Assembly: GCF_904846235.1 (NCBI RefSeq)
Contig: NZ_CAJGZN010000012.1
Coordinates: forward strand, 52,132-116,131
Direction of reading: 5' to 3'
DNA length: 64,000 nucleotides
From: Psychrobacter immobilis
GTDB taxonomy: Bacteria; Pseudomonadota; Gammaproteobacteria; Pseudomonadales; Moraxellaceae
The notes beneath the pieces were generated by a model that worked only from the letters and a program-made list of their open reading frames with translations, made no database searches and was not told where the DNA came from. Made by a program: the position numbers and the translations under genes. Shown piece by piece: positions 8,943 through 18,316 of the stretch (its first letter is position 1; each line of letters opens with the position of its first letter).

Positions 8943-9212
8943 ATCTTGCTAAAGTGTGTTTCGTTCATTACAGAACAGTTAATAGCTCTTTGCTCTATTC
9001 TATTTATAGAGACTTTTTTACGCTAAATATTTAATTCGTTGACTAATGACAGTTACAGCGTCATCAAACTTTTAACCCTACTCAGTACATACCCTTATTC
9101 GTTTACTCTCAATAGCTAAGCCTCTTGGCGATATTTTAGTCATGTTTTTATAACACATATATTTACGGACACGTCTATCCGACAATCGTATGTCAATTTT
9201 AGACGTTTATTT

Positions 9213-9299
9213 ATGTGTACTTGCACCGAGAATGCATCCGAAGCATTGCATAAAAAGTGGCTAAAACCATTCACTGACGATGAGATAAACAGGTATTAA
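9213..9299 (+). CDS. Possible 28-residue leader peptide upstream of fepA-like gene
   Basis: A complete frame ATG..TAA encodes a 28-residue peptide beginning MCTCTENASEALHKK, ending 30 bases before the receptor start. It has two early Cys residues and looks amphipathic. No ribosome-binding site is seen before it, so it may be chance. It is reported because it sits in a long leader between a Fur box and a receptor gene. Confidence 0.25.
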   Translation: MCTCTENASEALHKKWLKPFTDDEINRY

Positions 9300-9329
9300 C
9301 GAAATTGTACGCTTCAAGGAATATTACTT

Positions 9330-11651
9330 ATGTCAAACCAATCAGGTTGCTCTGATTTCTCAGTCATCACTTCTCCAAAAAAACTTCAACGCGTCGTGAC
9401 TGGTAAGCTTTTACTAAGTATCGCTGTGACTTCTATTCTTAGTAGTACCGCTTTTGCTGCCGAGGGTGATGAGGTAGCTGTGCAAGGGGCGACCGACCAA
9501 GAAGCTGTGCCTACAGCTACATTGGATACAATTGTGGTGCGGGCAGCAAGGGACGAGCTAGAACAAGCGGCTGGGCTGTCTATTATTAGTGAAGAAGCCA
9601 TCGAAAAAGCATCAGTTTCTAATGATATTTCAGAGATTGTACGTAAGATGCCAGGTGTGAATTTGTCGGGTTCATCAACGTCAGGTCAGCGTGGTAACCA
9701 ACGTCAAATTGATTTGCGCGGTATGGGGCCAAACAATACACTTATCTTAATCGACGGTCGTCCTGTCACTTCTCGCAATTCCTCACGACCTAGTCGTGGG
9801 AGTGAGCAAGACACGCGTGGTGACTCGCAGTGGGTACCACCAGGCGCTATCGAAAGCATCGAAGTATTGCGTGGTCCAGCAGCAGCCCGTTATGGCTCTG
9901 GTAGTATGGGCGGTGTGGTAAATATCATTACTAAGAGTCCGACTGAGCCAGAGTTTTCTATCAGTGGTCACTATGAGGCACCAGAGAGCGATCTAGAAGG
10001 CAGTAGCTGGCGTACCAATATCAATATGGCAGGTGCATTGACGGATAAACTGTCCTCGCGTACCACTCTTGGTTATCACGATAGTGAAGGCGATGATCCT
10101 TATATCAATGCCAAAGATGCACAGATTGTTGACGGGCGCAGTGGTCCGGCTGCCTCGGTAGCGGCAGGTACTGAAGGTGTCGAAAATATCGATGTGCGCC
10201 AATTGTTTGAATACGCGATGGATGCGATGAATACGGTCGGTTTTGAAGTGAATTATAGCCGTCAAGAAAACCGCTGGGCGGGTGATTCATTGTTCCAAAC
10301 CGTGAACCAAAATTTGTTAGATGAGTTAGAAGGTGAAACAACGAGCAAAATGCAACGCTATGGCGCGGCGATCACGCATCGCGGTGAGTATGATGACGCT
10401 AGTAGTAACAGTTTCATTGAGTATACTCGGACAGTTAATGAGCGTTTGGGTGAAGGTAGTGCGGGTGGTGGCGAAGGACAGATTGTCATACCTGACGATG
10501 GCGAAGATTTTGAGTGGACAGAGGCGACTTACGATACGCTAAATGCCAAATCAGAATGGGATATTTACTTTGATCGTCATACCTTGACTGCTGGTGCAGA
10601 GTTTCGCGGCGAAAAGCTAGATAACCCCGTGGTATCTGATTTGGCATTTGCAGATGGTTTTGATTTTGGTGATGTAGAGACCGATCCTGAACAGCGTGAT
10701 CCAACTTCAGATGCTTACCTCATAGGTGCATATCTAGAAGATAACTACGAGATCACACCTGACTGGTATGTGACTCCAGGTCTACGCTTCGACTATCATA
10801 GCGAGGCTGGTAGTAATTGGTCGCCTAGTATCAATACTACTTGGCACTTTAGTCCTGATTGGTCAGTGAAAGGCGGCGTCAGTCGTGCGTTTAAAGCCCC
10901 TTCATTATATCAGCTTGATCCAAACTATATTTACTATACTGGTGGCAATGGTTGTCCATCTTGGGTACCTGCTGATGAAAGAGGTTGCCATGTATTAGGG
11001 AACCCTGACCTAGAAAATGAGACATCTTGGAATAAAGAGATCACCTTTACTTATGATGATGGTACTGGGCTAAATGCTGGTTTGACTTATTACCACAATA
11101 CCTATGATAACCGCATTGGCGCTGGTACAGATCGTGTGGCGGTAGATACAGCGACAAATCGTTCTATCTTTCAATGGGACAATCAAGGTGAAGCAATTGT
11201 CGAAGGTTTAGAAGGTTTTGTACAAGTACCAGTCACTGACAATGTTTCATGGTCTACCAATATCACCGGTAACATCCGCTCAGAGCGAAAAGACAATGGC
11301 GAGCCATTATCGCTCATTCCTAAGTTCACTGTGAACACGGGTGTGGATTGGGATATTACGCCTCGCTGGAATGCCGACTTTGATGTGAGCTACTATGGCA
11401 CGATTGAAGCCCCTACGATTTCAGTTACGACTGGAGAAGATAGTGGTGACCCGTTGCTTGATCGCGAACCGTATGCCATTGCCAATGTGAGCACTCGCTA
11501 TGATCTGACAAAATCGATTACTGTTGGTGCTGGTATCAAAAACTTGTTTGATGAGGGTGTTTATCGTGAGGGTACCGCTACGAACGCAGGTGCACGTACG
11601 TTCAATGAACCTGGTCGTACTTATGTGTTCGACGTTAGCGTTGATTTTTAG
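9330..11651 (+). CDS. fepA: FepA-family TonB-dependent ferri-catecholate receptor
   Basis: This 773-residue receptor has a signal peptide ending near STAFA (about residue 43), a TonB box DTIVV at 66-70 and a plug that closely follows FepA/PirA/BfnA: GNQRQIDLRGMGPNNTLILI and then the IEVLRGPAAARYGSGSMGG motif. The barrel ends with the terminal Phe of DVSVDF. FepA relatives take up ferric enterobactin and other catecholates. The ATG has an AAGGAA ribosome-binding site eight bases upstream. The gene probably belongs with the PepSY gene downstream and the siderophore ABC importer, although a terminator separates it from the former. Regulation by Fur is suggested by the palindromic Fur box upstream. 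The exact siderophore is unknown. Confidence 0.9.
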   Translation: MSNQSGCSDFSVITSPKKLQRVVTGKLLLSIAVTSILSSTAFAAEGDEVAVQGATDQEAVPTATLDTIVVRAARDELEQAAGLSIISEEAIEKASVSNDISEIVRKMPGVNLSGSSTSGQRGNQRQIDLRGMGPNNTLILIDGRPVTSRNSSRPSRGSEQDTRGDSQWVPPGAIESIEVLRGPAAARYGSGSMGGVVNIITKSPTEPEFSISGHYEAPESDLEGSSWRTNINMAGALTDKLSSRTTLGYHDSEGDDPYINAKDAQIVDGRSGPAASVAAGTEGVENIDVRQLFEYAMDAMNTVGFEVNYSRQENRWAGDSLFQTVNQNLLDELEGETTSKMQRYGAAITHRGEYDDASSNSFIEYTRTVNERLGEGSAGGGEGQIVIPDDGEDFEWTEATYDTLNAKSEWDIYFDRHTLTAGAEFRGEKLDNPVVSDLAFADGFDFGDVETDPEQRDPTSDAYLIGAYLEDNYEITPDWYVTPGLRFDYHSEAGSNWSPSINTTWHFSPDWSVKGGVSRAFKAPSLYQLDPNYIYYTGGNGCPSWVPADERGCHVLGNPDLENETSWNKEITFTYDDGTGLNAGLTYYHNTYDNRIGAGTDRVAVDTATNRSIFQWDNQGEAIVEGLEGFVQVPVTDNVSWSTNITGNIRSERKDNGEPLSLIPKFTVNTGVDWDITPRWNADFDVSYYGTIEAPTISVTTGEDSGDPLLDREPYAIANVSTRYDLTKSITVGAGIKNLFDEGVYREGTATNAGARTFNEPGRTYVFDVSVDF

Positions 11652-11680
11652 GAGGTAGACGCAGAGTTTGTTAAGTTAGA

Positions 11681-11711
11681 AAAAGGTCTGAGCTATTTGC
11701 TTAGACCTTTT
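11681..11711 (+). terminator. Terminator after fepA-like receptor
   Basis: Arms 11681-11692 and 11700-11711 form a 12-bp stem with one G-U pair and a 7-base loop. The T run is short (TTTT). Confidence 0.7.
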
Positions 11712-11814
11712 GTGTTGTTAGGGCAGGTTCTCATGTTCAAAATAAGCCCATGTCCCCGTAAATATTTTTAATAATTCAATAACTTACTATCACAATATAA
11801 CAGCAGATTTATTT

Positions 11815-13146
11815 ATGTCATTTAATTTTCGCTATAGCTGTCTTTGGATTCACCGTTATACGGGGCTCGCCATGGCAGTTTTTTTAATTATCACTGGTAT
11901 TACTGGCACATTATTGGCATTTCATGACGAGCTAGACGATGTCTTCAACCATAAACTGGCTCAGGTTGAGAAACAAAACGCATCACATCTGCCTATTGCC
12001 GAGCTTCATGACAAGGTCATCAGTGCGTACCCTCAATATGCTTTTTCTAGCATGCCAACCTCGATAACAGCAGAGAGGTCAGCCGTATTTTCGGTAGATA
12101 GAGCACGAGGAAAAGCCGCCCAAAACCAACCAAAAGCACCGTTTCAACAAGTTTATGTCCATCCTTATACTGGCGATATTATTGGTACTCGTGATAGAGA
12201 TGAGTGGGCATGGCACAACACCATGTGGAAAGTGTTTTGGTTACATCGCGATTTATTACTGGGTGATATTGGGAAATTGCTATTAGGGATTGTCGCGCTC
12301 GTGTGGACGATTAATTGCTTTATTGGCTTTTACTTAACGTTTCCTAGAGCGATCAAGAAAAAAGCACAGAACCAAACCTCGCCTAAAAAACGTGCCTCCT
12401 TTTTTAAACGCTGGTTACCAGCGTGGAAAATCCGTACCAAAAGTAATATGTTTAAATTGAATTATGATCTACATCATGCTTTTGGATTATGGCTTTGGGG
12501 GATCTTATTCGTCATCGCGTGGTCGAGTGTTGGTTTTAACCTAAGAGAGGTCTATCAACCTGTGATGCATGCTGTCGTAGGTCTTGAAGGCAGAGAGGAA
12601 AGACAGGAGAACTCAAGAAAACCATCAGAAAAAGCAGAGCAGGCGTCTGGTGCAGAAACAGCGACTAGGGTTAAGGCTGTAAACAATGAGGTTGTCGATG
12701 TCGAGTCTGTTGATGTGGTCAACAAAGCCAATAGCATTGCCTATTTAAGTGAGCAGGCAAACACCGCTGCCCAAAGCAAGGGTATGCTAGTACGAGAGTT
12801 TTTAGGCATACGTTGGATTGAGGATGAGGGTCAATGGCAGCTGCGCTTTAAGACAGATAAGGACATTGGTAAAAAAGGCGGTGCATCATCCATCACGGTC
12901 AATGCAAAAACGGGTAGCGTTGAACAGGTAAACTTCGGCTACCAGAACTCATCATTCGGTAGCAAAACCAACAATTGGTTGTTGACCTTACATATGGGTC
13001 ATATTAGCCATGGCATCGGCCACTTACTGTATCAAATATTTTTAGCATTGGTAGGTTTGGCTGTGACAGTGTTGTCAGTTACGGGCGTCTATCTGTGGTG
13101 GAAAGGGCGTCAAAGTCGATTGAAGGCGTTGCAAAAGGGTAGGTAA
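11815..13146 (+). CDS. PepSY-associated membrane protein, possible siderophore reductase
   Basis: This 443-residue inner-membrane protein has four membrane segments (about residues 15-37, 145-172, 218-242 and 400-430) and two periplasmic PepSY-like regions. The hallmarks are the opening LWIHRYTGLAMAVFLIITG, conserved His residues in the helices (LHRDLLLGDIG, LHHAFGLWLWG, LHMGHISHGIGH), and a C-terminal TGVYLWWKGR. Membrane proteins of this family are often linked to siderophore receptor genes, and some have been shown to act in ferri-siderophore reduction. Its place after a FepA-like receptor fits that. A charged, Glu/Lys/Ala-rich insert (about residues 262-300) is unusual. The reductase role is inference. 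Confidence 0.82.
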   Translation: MSFNFRYSCLWIHRYTGLAMAVFLIITGITGTLLAFHDELDDVFNHKLAQVEKQNASHLPIAELHDKVISAYPQYAFSSMPTSITAERSAVFSVDRARGKAAQNQPKAPFQQVYVHPYTGDIIGTRDRDEWAWHNTMWKVFWLHRDLLLGDIGKLLLGIVALVWTINCFIGFYLTFPRAIKKKAQNQTSPKKRASFFKRWLPAWKIRTKSNMFKLNYDLHHAFGLWLWGILFVIAWSSVGFNLREVYQPVMHAVVGLEGREERQENSRKPSEKAEQASGAETATRVKAVNNEVVDVESVDVVNKANSIAYLSEQANTAAQSKGMLVREFLGIRWIEDEGQWQLRFKTDKDIGKKGGASSITVNAKTGSVEQVNFGYQNSSFGSKTNNWLLTLHMGHISHGIGHLLYQIFLALVGLAVTVLSVTGVYLWWKGRQSRLKALQKGR

Positions 13147-13220
13147 TATTGCCAGATTTCTAAGGTAGGCTTTTAATTCAGTAAATAGCTATGTACTGCA
13201 TTAAAGGCATACCCTAGTTA

Positions 13221-13544
13221 TCACTTGAATTGCAAAAATATTGTGTATGCTATCAGGACAGTAAAAATAAAGGAAGAAAATCTCTCACCTAGCATGACCC
13301 ATTCATGCCATGTATTATTTTCATCGCAGTTCTTTGTGTAATCTACTGAAGAGATGTTTTGAGTAAAATCTATAGGAATAACCACCAATCTTAAAGCATA
13401 TAAAGTGATTCCTAACCAAAAAAAGGTATTTGATATCTCCTTATTTAGAGCATAATAAATAAACAGGCAAAGGCTAATCGCTAAAATTAATAGAGATAGG
13501 TTCTTGTAGTTTATCCATCGATTATTTAATAGCGCTCTATGCAT
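13221..13544 (-). CDS. Small membrane protein of unknown function
   Basis: This 107-residue protein has about three hydrophobic segments (residues 12-30, 38-55, and 88-106) and no motif that I recognise. It starts after an AGAAG-like ribosome-binding site. It lies 35 bases downstream of the siderophore ABC ATPase gene on the same strand, so it could be the last gene of that unit; it could also be independent. Its codon use is more AT-rich than the neighbouring genes. Function unknown. Confidence 0.6.
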   Translation of the reverse strand: MHRALLNNRWINYKNLSLLILAISLCLFIYYALNKEISNTFFWLGITLYALRLVVIPIDFTQNISSVDYTKNCDENNTWHEWVMLGERFSSFIFTVLIAYTIFLQFK

Positions 13545-13579
13545 CTATAACTTCTTTTATTATTTGCAAAGTTCTTTAT

Positions 13580-14350
13580 TTAAACCGTATCAACAATCAC
13601 TGGACGACCCTGATGACTTAGGACAGTGACATCGACGTTGTATAAATCTTTCATCGTCTCTTTAGTAATAACATCAGCAGGGCGCCCTACAGCGGTCACT
13701 TGTCCTGCTTTCATCGTAACCACTGTATCCGCAAACTGTGCCGCTTGGTTGATATCATGCAGGACGATTACCACGGTTTTTTGCTGATTGTGGCTAAGCT
13801 GACGTAGCTCACGCATCAGCCGACCAGCATGATACATATCTAGGTTGTTCAGTGGCTCATCGAGCAATAGATAGGGTGTATCTTGGCAGACAATCATGGC
13901 GATCAGCACGCGCTGACGCTGTCCACCTGATAGCGTTGACAAGAAGCGCTCGGCAAGTGGCTCAAGCTCAAAGCGCTCGAGGATTGCCTGTACTTTTTGC
14001 TGATCGTCAGCGGTCGGTTGTCCTTGATGATAAGGGTAACGACCAAACATCAGTAGCTCATGTACGCGCAGTCGTCCTTGTACATGATTGTCTTGCCCAA
14101 GCATCGCGACCGTCTTGGCTAGTGTCCGCGCCTGACAGCTGACAATATCACGTTCCTCATTATCTACAGCGAAGCTCACATACCCAGATTGTAGCGGCTG
14201 CAGGCGAGCCATAACAGAAAACAACGTAGACTTCCCAGCACCATTAGGCCCAATCAAAGCAATCACCTGCGCCGTTGGTAGGGACAACGTAATGTCATGC
14301 AAGATTTGTTGTTTGCCAATATGGTGAGAGATATTATTCAGTTTAATCAT
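13580..14350 (-). CDS. Ferri-siderophore ABC transporter ATP-binding protein
   Basis: This 256-residue ABC ATPase has Walker A GPNGAGKST (about residue 34), signature LSGGQRQR, Walker B YLLLDEPLNNLD and H-loop VIVLHD. It is of the FecE/FepC group and closest in style to CeuD/VctC/FatE partners of petrobactin- and catecholate-type importers. It is the fourth gene of an operon reading binding protein, permease, permease, ATPase on the minus strand, starting 77 bases after the preceding permease. It would energise uptake of the ferri-siderophore delivered by the receptors nearby. Confidence 0.93.
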   Translation of the reverse strand: MIKLNNISHHIGKQQILHDITLSLPTAQVIALIGPNGAGKSTLFSVMARLQPLQSGYVSFAVDNEERDIVSCQARTLAKTVAMLGQDNHVQGRLRVHELLMFGRYPYHQGQPTADDQQKVQAILERFELEPLAERFLSTLSGGQRQRVLIAMIVCQDTPYLLLDEPLNNLDMYHAGRLMRELRQLSHNQQKTVVIVLHDINQAAQFADTVVTMKAGQVTAVGRPADVITKETMKDLYNVDVTVLSHQGRPVIVDTV

Positions 14351-14427
14351 AGTCAGTCTTATTTAAAAAAGTCTTAGGTTTTTCTTGATGAACAGCATCA
14401 GCTAAATAAACAATGTCAGCTAAGTAG

Positions 14428-15513
14428 TCATAACGAACGACGCTGAGACATAAATATCAATGCTAAGAACATCAATCCGCCCGCCAGCTCTATCACCACT
14501 GACAATACGCCTGCCATATCTAGCACTTGCTCAAAGATAGTCTGACCCAATACTAAGCAAATCATAGCGACCAAGCTGACCAATATCAGCCGCTCGGTGT
14601 GATACATATGTCGAGCGATACGATTGGTCAATGCACAAACCAATAAACCAAAGAAAGTCACTGGACCGACCAGTGCAGTGGCTGTGGCGACTAGCACTGC
14701 GATGACAGTTAATAGACCAAATGCTAAACGTTGATAGTTGATACCAAGGTTGAGGGCTTGTGCTTGTCCGAGCATCAATACATCGCACTGATAACGCCAG
14801 CGCCACACAAATATCGCAGTGATGGCACAGATAAATAAGCTGATGCCCAGCAGCTGAGGGTTGACCGTATTGAACTGCGCGTAGCTAGCGGACTGTACGA
14901 CCACAAAATCGTCAGGGTTAATCAGCCGTGCAATGAGTGCGGATAAGCTGCGAAACAACACACCAAAGATAACGCCCACCAATATTAGCCGCGTCAGATC
15001 CTGACTACTTTTAGAAAATAATAGCTTAAATAATAATAAAGATGCCCCAAACATCAGGACAATCTCTAGCGTGAACTTGGCAATAGGATCGAGACTGGTA
15101 AAGCTAATCGCACCTAAAAAGAAAACCAGCAAGCTCTGCAACAGAACATAGAGTGAATCAAATCCAAGTAGGGAGGGCGTTAGAATTGGATTGTGAGTCA
15201 ACGTCTGAAACAGTAGCGTCGACACGCCAATCGCATAGCCAACCACCATCAGTGCCAGCAGTTTTTTGCCGCGTAATGGTAGCGCAAAGTCCCAATAGCC
15301 ATTGACATTGAGTGTCATAAACAAGGTCATTGAGATAAGTAGAATAATAGCTGCTATGGATTTCGGATGGGCAGCTATCCAGGCCCAAAGCTTTGCCAAC
15401 TGACCTTGTGCAGCGGCTGAATACTGACCATCTGTTGAAGATGAGTTATCTACCGCTGTGCTGGTTCTGGTAGCGTCAGTCTTGGTGGAAGTAAGCTTAG
15501 TTGATGAGAACAT
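14428..15513 (-). CDS. Ferri-siderophore ABC transporter permease (second)
   Basis: This 361-residue FecCD-family permease has about nine to ten membrane segments. The family stretch ALVGPVTFFGLLVCALTNRIAR, facing the ATPase, is visible at about residues 285-305. It carries an unusually long Ser/Thr-rich hydrophilic N-terminus (about 45 residues) before the first membrane segment. It pairs with the permease encoded upstream to form the heterodimeric channel. The arrangement resembles CeuC/FatC. Start choice is the first Met; a shorter start inside the hydrophilic tail cannot be excluded. Confidence 0.9.
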   Translation of the reverse strand: MFSSTKLTSTKTDATRTSTAVDNSSSTDGQYSAAAQGQLAKLWAWIAAHPKSIAAIILLISMTLFMTLNVNGYWDFALPLRGKKLLALMVVGYAIGVSTLLFQTLTHNPILTPSLLGFDSLYVLLQSLLVFFLGAISFTSLDPIAKFTLEIVLMFGASLLLFKLLFSKSSQDLTRLILVGVIFGVLFRSLSALIARLINPDDFVVVQSASYAQFNTVNPQLLGISLFICAITAIFVWRWRYQCDVLMLGQAQALNLGINYQRLAFGLLTVIAVLVATATALVGPVTFFGLLVCALTNRIARHMYHTERLILVSLVAMICLVLGQTIFEQVLDMAGVLSVVIELAGGLMFLALIFMSQRRSL

Positions 15514-15609
15514 ACAAAAATCCTATGGTGCCAAGCTTATCTAATAAGGCAAAAAATGAACGACGGTAAGCGAGTGTTGAAAATTAATACATAGTTAGTG
15601 AACATGGTG

Positions 15610-16695
15610 CTACTGCTCAGCTGGCGCACGTAATAACAGCCATAAAAACAGCACCGTACCAACCACACCAAAAATAGTGGCGACCGGTACTTCAAATGGA
15701 TAGCGAATAGAGCGCCCGATAATATCGCATAGCAGTACGGCTGAAGCACCAAGTAGGGCCACTGCTGGCAAGCTGCGACGCAACTTATCTCCCATTAGAC
15801 GGCTCACAATGTTTGGTACGACCAGCCCAATAAAAGGAATCATGCCCACAGTCACGACCACGACAGCGCTCATCATGGCTACCATACCCACGCCAATCCA
15901 AGTGACTTGACGCTTACTAATACCCAAGTTTAAGGCGATATTGTCACCCAAACCAACGATGGTCAGCTTGTCAGCAATAATATAAGCCAGCACACACAGT
16001 CCACCCGTGAGCCACAACAGCTCATAGCGCCCTGCCAATACGCCCGAAAAATCTCCAAACTGCCAAACACTCAGCATCTGTAGTGATTCGGTTTGATAGG
16101 CGATAAAGGTAGTGACGGCTTCAATAATGCCGCCAAAGACAATGCCAATCAGTGGAATCATCAAAAAATCAGTGGGCGGAATGCGGTGAATGAGCAGCAT
16201 AAATAGCATCATGCCAAAAACGGCAGCGATGGTTGCCACGCCCATTTTTACAATGAGCGCACTGGCAGGGAACAGCAGACTGACCACTAGCAAACCAAGT
16301 GCAGCGCTCTGAGTTGCACCAACCATAGATGGCTCTACAAAGCGATTTTTTAATACTACTTGGATAATCATCCCAGCCACTGCCATTGCAATACCAGTCA
16401 AAATAATGGCGATGGTACGCGGTATGCGGCTCACCAATAGCAGCGAGCTATCAGAATTAGCACTCTGAGTCAGAAGACTCTGCAAGATACCTGACCACGA
16501 AAAGTCGGCCACACCAATAGATAAGCTCAATAACACCAAAAGCCCCATAAGAATGAGGCTTGCTGTATTGATGAACCATGGTGGTATGACAGTACGTCGA
16601 TGTAACGCATTGCCAGTACCGCTCTGCCAGCTTGACGCTGATGGAGCAGTACTGGATTTGAGCCTAGCATGAGTACGGGGTGAAAATAACGACAT
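15610..16695 (-). CDS. Ferri-siderophore ABC transporter permease (first)
   Basis: This 361-residue FecCD-family permease resembles CeuB/FatD. It has a hydrophilic N-terminal tail of about 40 residues, then nine to ten membrane segments. Family landmarks are SRIPRTIAIILTGIAMAVAG (helix 2 region) and VGMIPFIGLVVPNIVSRLMG (the ATPase-coupling region). It starts 82 bases after the binding-protein gene and is followed 96 bases later by the second permease. These gaps are larger than usual for a tight operon, but all four genes run in one direction without a visible terminator between them. Confidence 0.92.
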   Translation of the reverse strand: MSLFSPRTHARLKSSTAPSASSWQSGTGNALHRRTVIPPWFINTASLILMGLLVLLSLSIGVADFSWSGILQSLLTQSANSDSSLLLVSRIPRTIAIILTGIAMAVAGMIIQVVLKNRFVEPSMVGATQSAALGLLVVSLLFPASALIVKMGVATIAAVFGMMLFMLLIHRIPPTDFLMIPLIGIVFGGIIEAVTTFIAYQTESLQMLSVWQFGDFSGVLAGRYELLWLTGGLCVLAYIIADKLTIVGLGDNIALNLGISKRQVTWIGVGMVAMMSAVVVVTVGMIPFIGLVVPNIVSRLMGDKLRRSLPAVALLGASAVLLCDIIGRSIRYPFEVPVATIFGVVGTVLFLWLLLRAPAEQ

Positions 16696-16777
16696 AATCT
16701 CTACTGGCTTAAAAATGAGCAGGGTTAACGGTAATAATTACCTACTTGTACAACAATCGTTTTTATCACTAACGACA

Positions 16778-17830
16778 TTATTTAGCGTTAGTAAAAGCAT
16801 CTTTAATCGTCGTTAGATCCTGCATCCACTGGTAGTAACCGCCAAATGCTAAGTAAGAATCTGGGCTCAAATAAACCACTTGCTGCTTGCTCCATGCATT
16901 GCTCTGGGCAACCAGTGGATTGTCCAATACGGCCTTGGCACCAATACCGTCTTCACCAATTGCGGCACTGCGGTCGATGACAAATAACCAATCTGGATTG
17001 GCTTTTTGGATGTATTCAAACGATATCGGCTGACCATGAGGCGCATCGGCAATTTTGTCATCTGCCATTGGCACACCTAACACAGTATGGATAAAACCAT
17101 AGCGAGACTTGTCACCATAGGCTGACATTTTGTTGCCATTAACCATGACGACTAGGCCCGTGCCTTTATTTTCTTTTGTTAGACTCTTGGTCTCAGTGAT
17201 GAGTCCATCGATGTTCTGTTGTAGCTTAGCGGCTTGATCGCTTTTACCAAACAATGCACCTAGATCATGCAGGCGCTGCTTGCTTGACTCATAGATATTT
17301 GCTGTATCAATACTCATATCCAATGTCGGCGCGATACTTGATAGCTCGTCGTATTTTTCTGCCATACGTGAACCGACCAAAATAGCTTGTGGCTGCATTG
17401 CATTCAACGCTTCAAGATCCGGCTCAAACACAGTACCTACCGATTTTGGATCAGGCTGTGTTTCTGAATGTAGATTCTTTAGTAATAGACCACCAGGCAT
17501 ACCATCGACCGCCACATCTAGTGCAGCCAAATCTTGCATCAATGTCATGTCATAAACGACAAGTGGCGATGGGTTCATAGCCAGCTCAACATCACCTTTT
17601 ACGGTATTGACCATGATTTTTTCAGCAGATACAGCGTCGTTATTAGCAACGTTCTGTGATTCATCAGCCGTTGGGTTTTCGGTTTTAGCGTCTGCTGGTT
17701 CAGAGTCATTTGATTCAGGCGAGCTACATCCTGCCACTACCGTAGCTAATAACGCTGTCATGGCAGCAGTCAATAATGGACGTTTGAAAAAAGAGGCGGT
17801 AGATCTGCTAGATAATAAGGGTGTCGGCAT
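16778..17830 (-). CDS. Siderophore-binding lipoprotein of ABC importer
   Basis: This 350-residue protein has a lipoprotein signal peptide with lipobox VAGC (Cys35), followed by an acidic Ser/Glu/Asp-rich linker (about 36-70). The rest is a class III periplasmic binding domain of the FatB/CeuE type, with PQAILVGSRMAEKYDELSSI and later YGFIHTVLGVP. Such proteins bind ferric catecholate or petrobactin-like siderophores and deliver them to the FecCD permeases. It is the first gene of the unit. The shared upstream region with tonB contains two Fur-box-like sites. The ligand is inferred only at the level of siderophore. Confidence 0.9.
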   Translation of the reverse strand: MPTPLLSSRSTASFFKRPLLTAAMTALLATVVAGCSSPESNDSEPADAKTENPTADESQNVANNDAVSAEKIMVNTVKGDVELAMNPSPLVVYDMTLMQDLAALDVAVDGMPGGLLLKNLHSETQPDPKSVGTVFEPDLEALNAMQPQAILVGSRMAEKYDELSSIAPTLDMSIDTANIYESSKQRLHDLGALFGKSDQAAKLQQNIDGLITETKSLTKENKGTGLVVMVNGNKMSAYGDKSRYGFIHTVLGVPMADDKIADAPHGQPISFEYIQKANPDWLFVIDRSAAIGEDGIGAKAVLDNPLVAQSNAWSKQQVVYLSPDSYLAFGGYYQWMQDLTTIKDAFTNAK

Positions 17831-18042
17831 AATGAACTCGGTCTATCAAAAAATGTTTAAGCAATTGTCTAAAATAATTGCAAATGAATAACGCTAAAAA
17901 TATTAAGTCTGAAAGTTGCTTGAGATAAAAAGCATAAAATAAATAGTCTACTTAGTACCAATTACTAACTTTTTATACGAATAGTTTTTATAAAAATAGT
18001 ATGGGTAGACAGTACAGCGGTTATAATAAAGTAGTTGAGACT

Positions 18043-18065
18043 CATTATCAATATAAATGATAATG
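18043..18065. promoter_or_regulatory. Fur-like inverted repeat upstream of siderophore importer
   Basis: CATTATCA (18043-18050) and TGATAATG (18058-18065) are exact reverse complements separated by 7 bases. The half-sites match the Fur motif but the spacing is wider than the classic 7-1-7, so it may be overlapping half-sites. Confidence 0.5.
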
Positions 18066-18249
18066 GTTTTTATTAACAGCACTTGTTATATTAAACGCAA
18101 CGTATCATTTGATGTAAAGATAAGATTCATAGTAGTGATGTATAAAAGTAGGTAACGTTCATAGAAATAAGCGTTCTGATAAATAAGGCTACTAAGCAAT
18201 GTCACGTGTCAGAGATGTATTAAATAGCGAAAATATTGTAAATTATTAT

Positions 18250-18264
18250 TGATAATAATTATCG
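18250..18264. promoter_or_regulatory. Fur box upstream of tonB
   Basis: TGATAATAATTATCG matches the 7-1-7 Fur motif at 13 of 14 positions. It lies 52 bases before the tonB start, the usual place for iron repression. Confidence 0.72.
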
Positions 18265-18316
18265 TTTGCATTATTATCTACGCCATTCTACTCTGAGTAA
18301 TAAACATTAGGCTGTT

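Larger units (their letters stand above)
8431..9329. other. 899-base intergenic region between the two TonB receptors
   Basis: No convincing protein gene was found. It contains the receptor terminator, a 61-bp palindrome centred on a Fur box (8882-8942) and a 28-codon open frame (9213-9299). The distance from the Fur box to the fepA start, about 390 bases, leaves a long leader or room for an unrecognised small RNA. Confidence 0.6.
17831..18316. other. Divergent iron-regulated intergenic region
   Basis: These 486 bases lie between the importer operon (minus) and tonB (plus). No gene was found. Two Fur-box-like sites are visible, at 18043-18065 and at 18250-18264. The region is strongly AT-rich. 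Confidence 0.7.
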
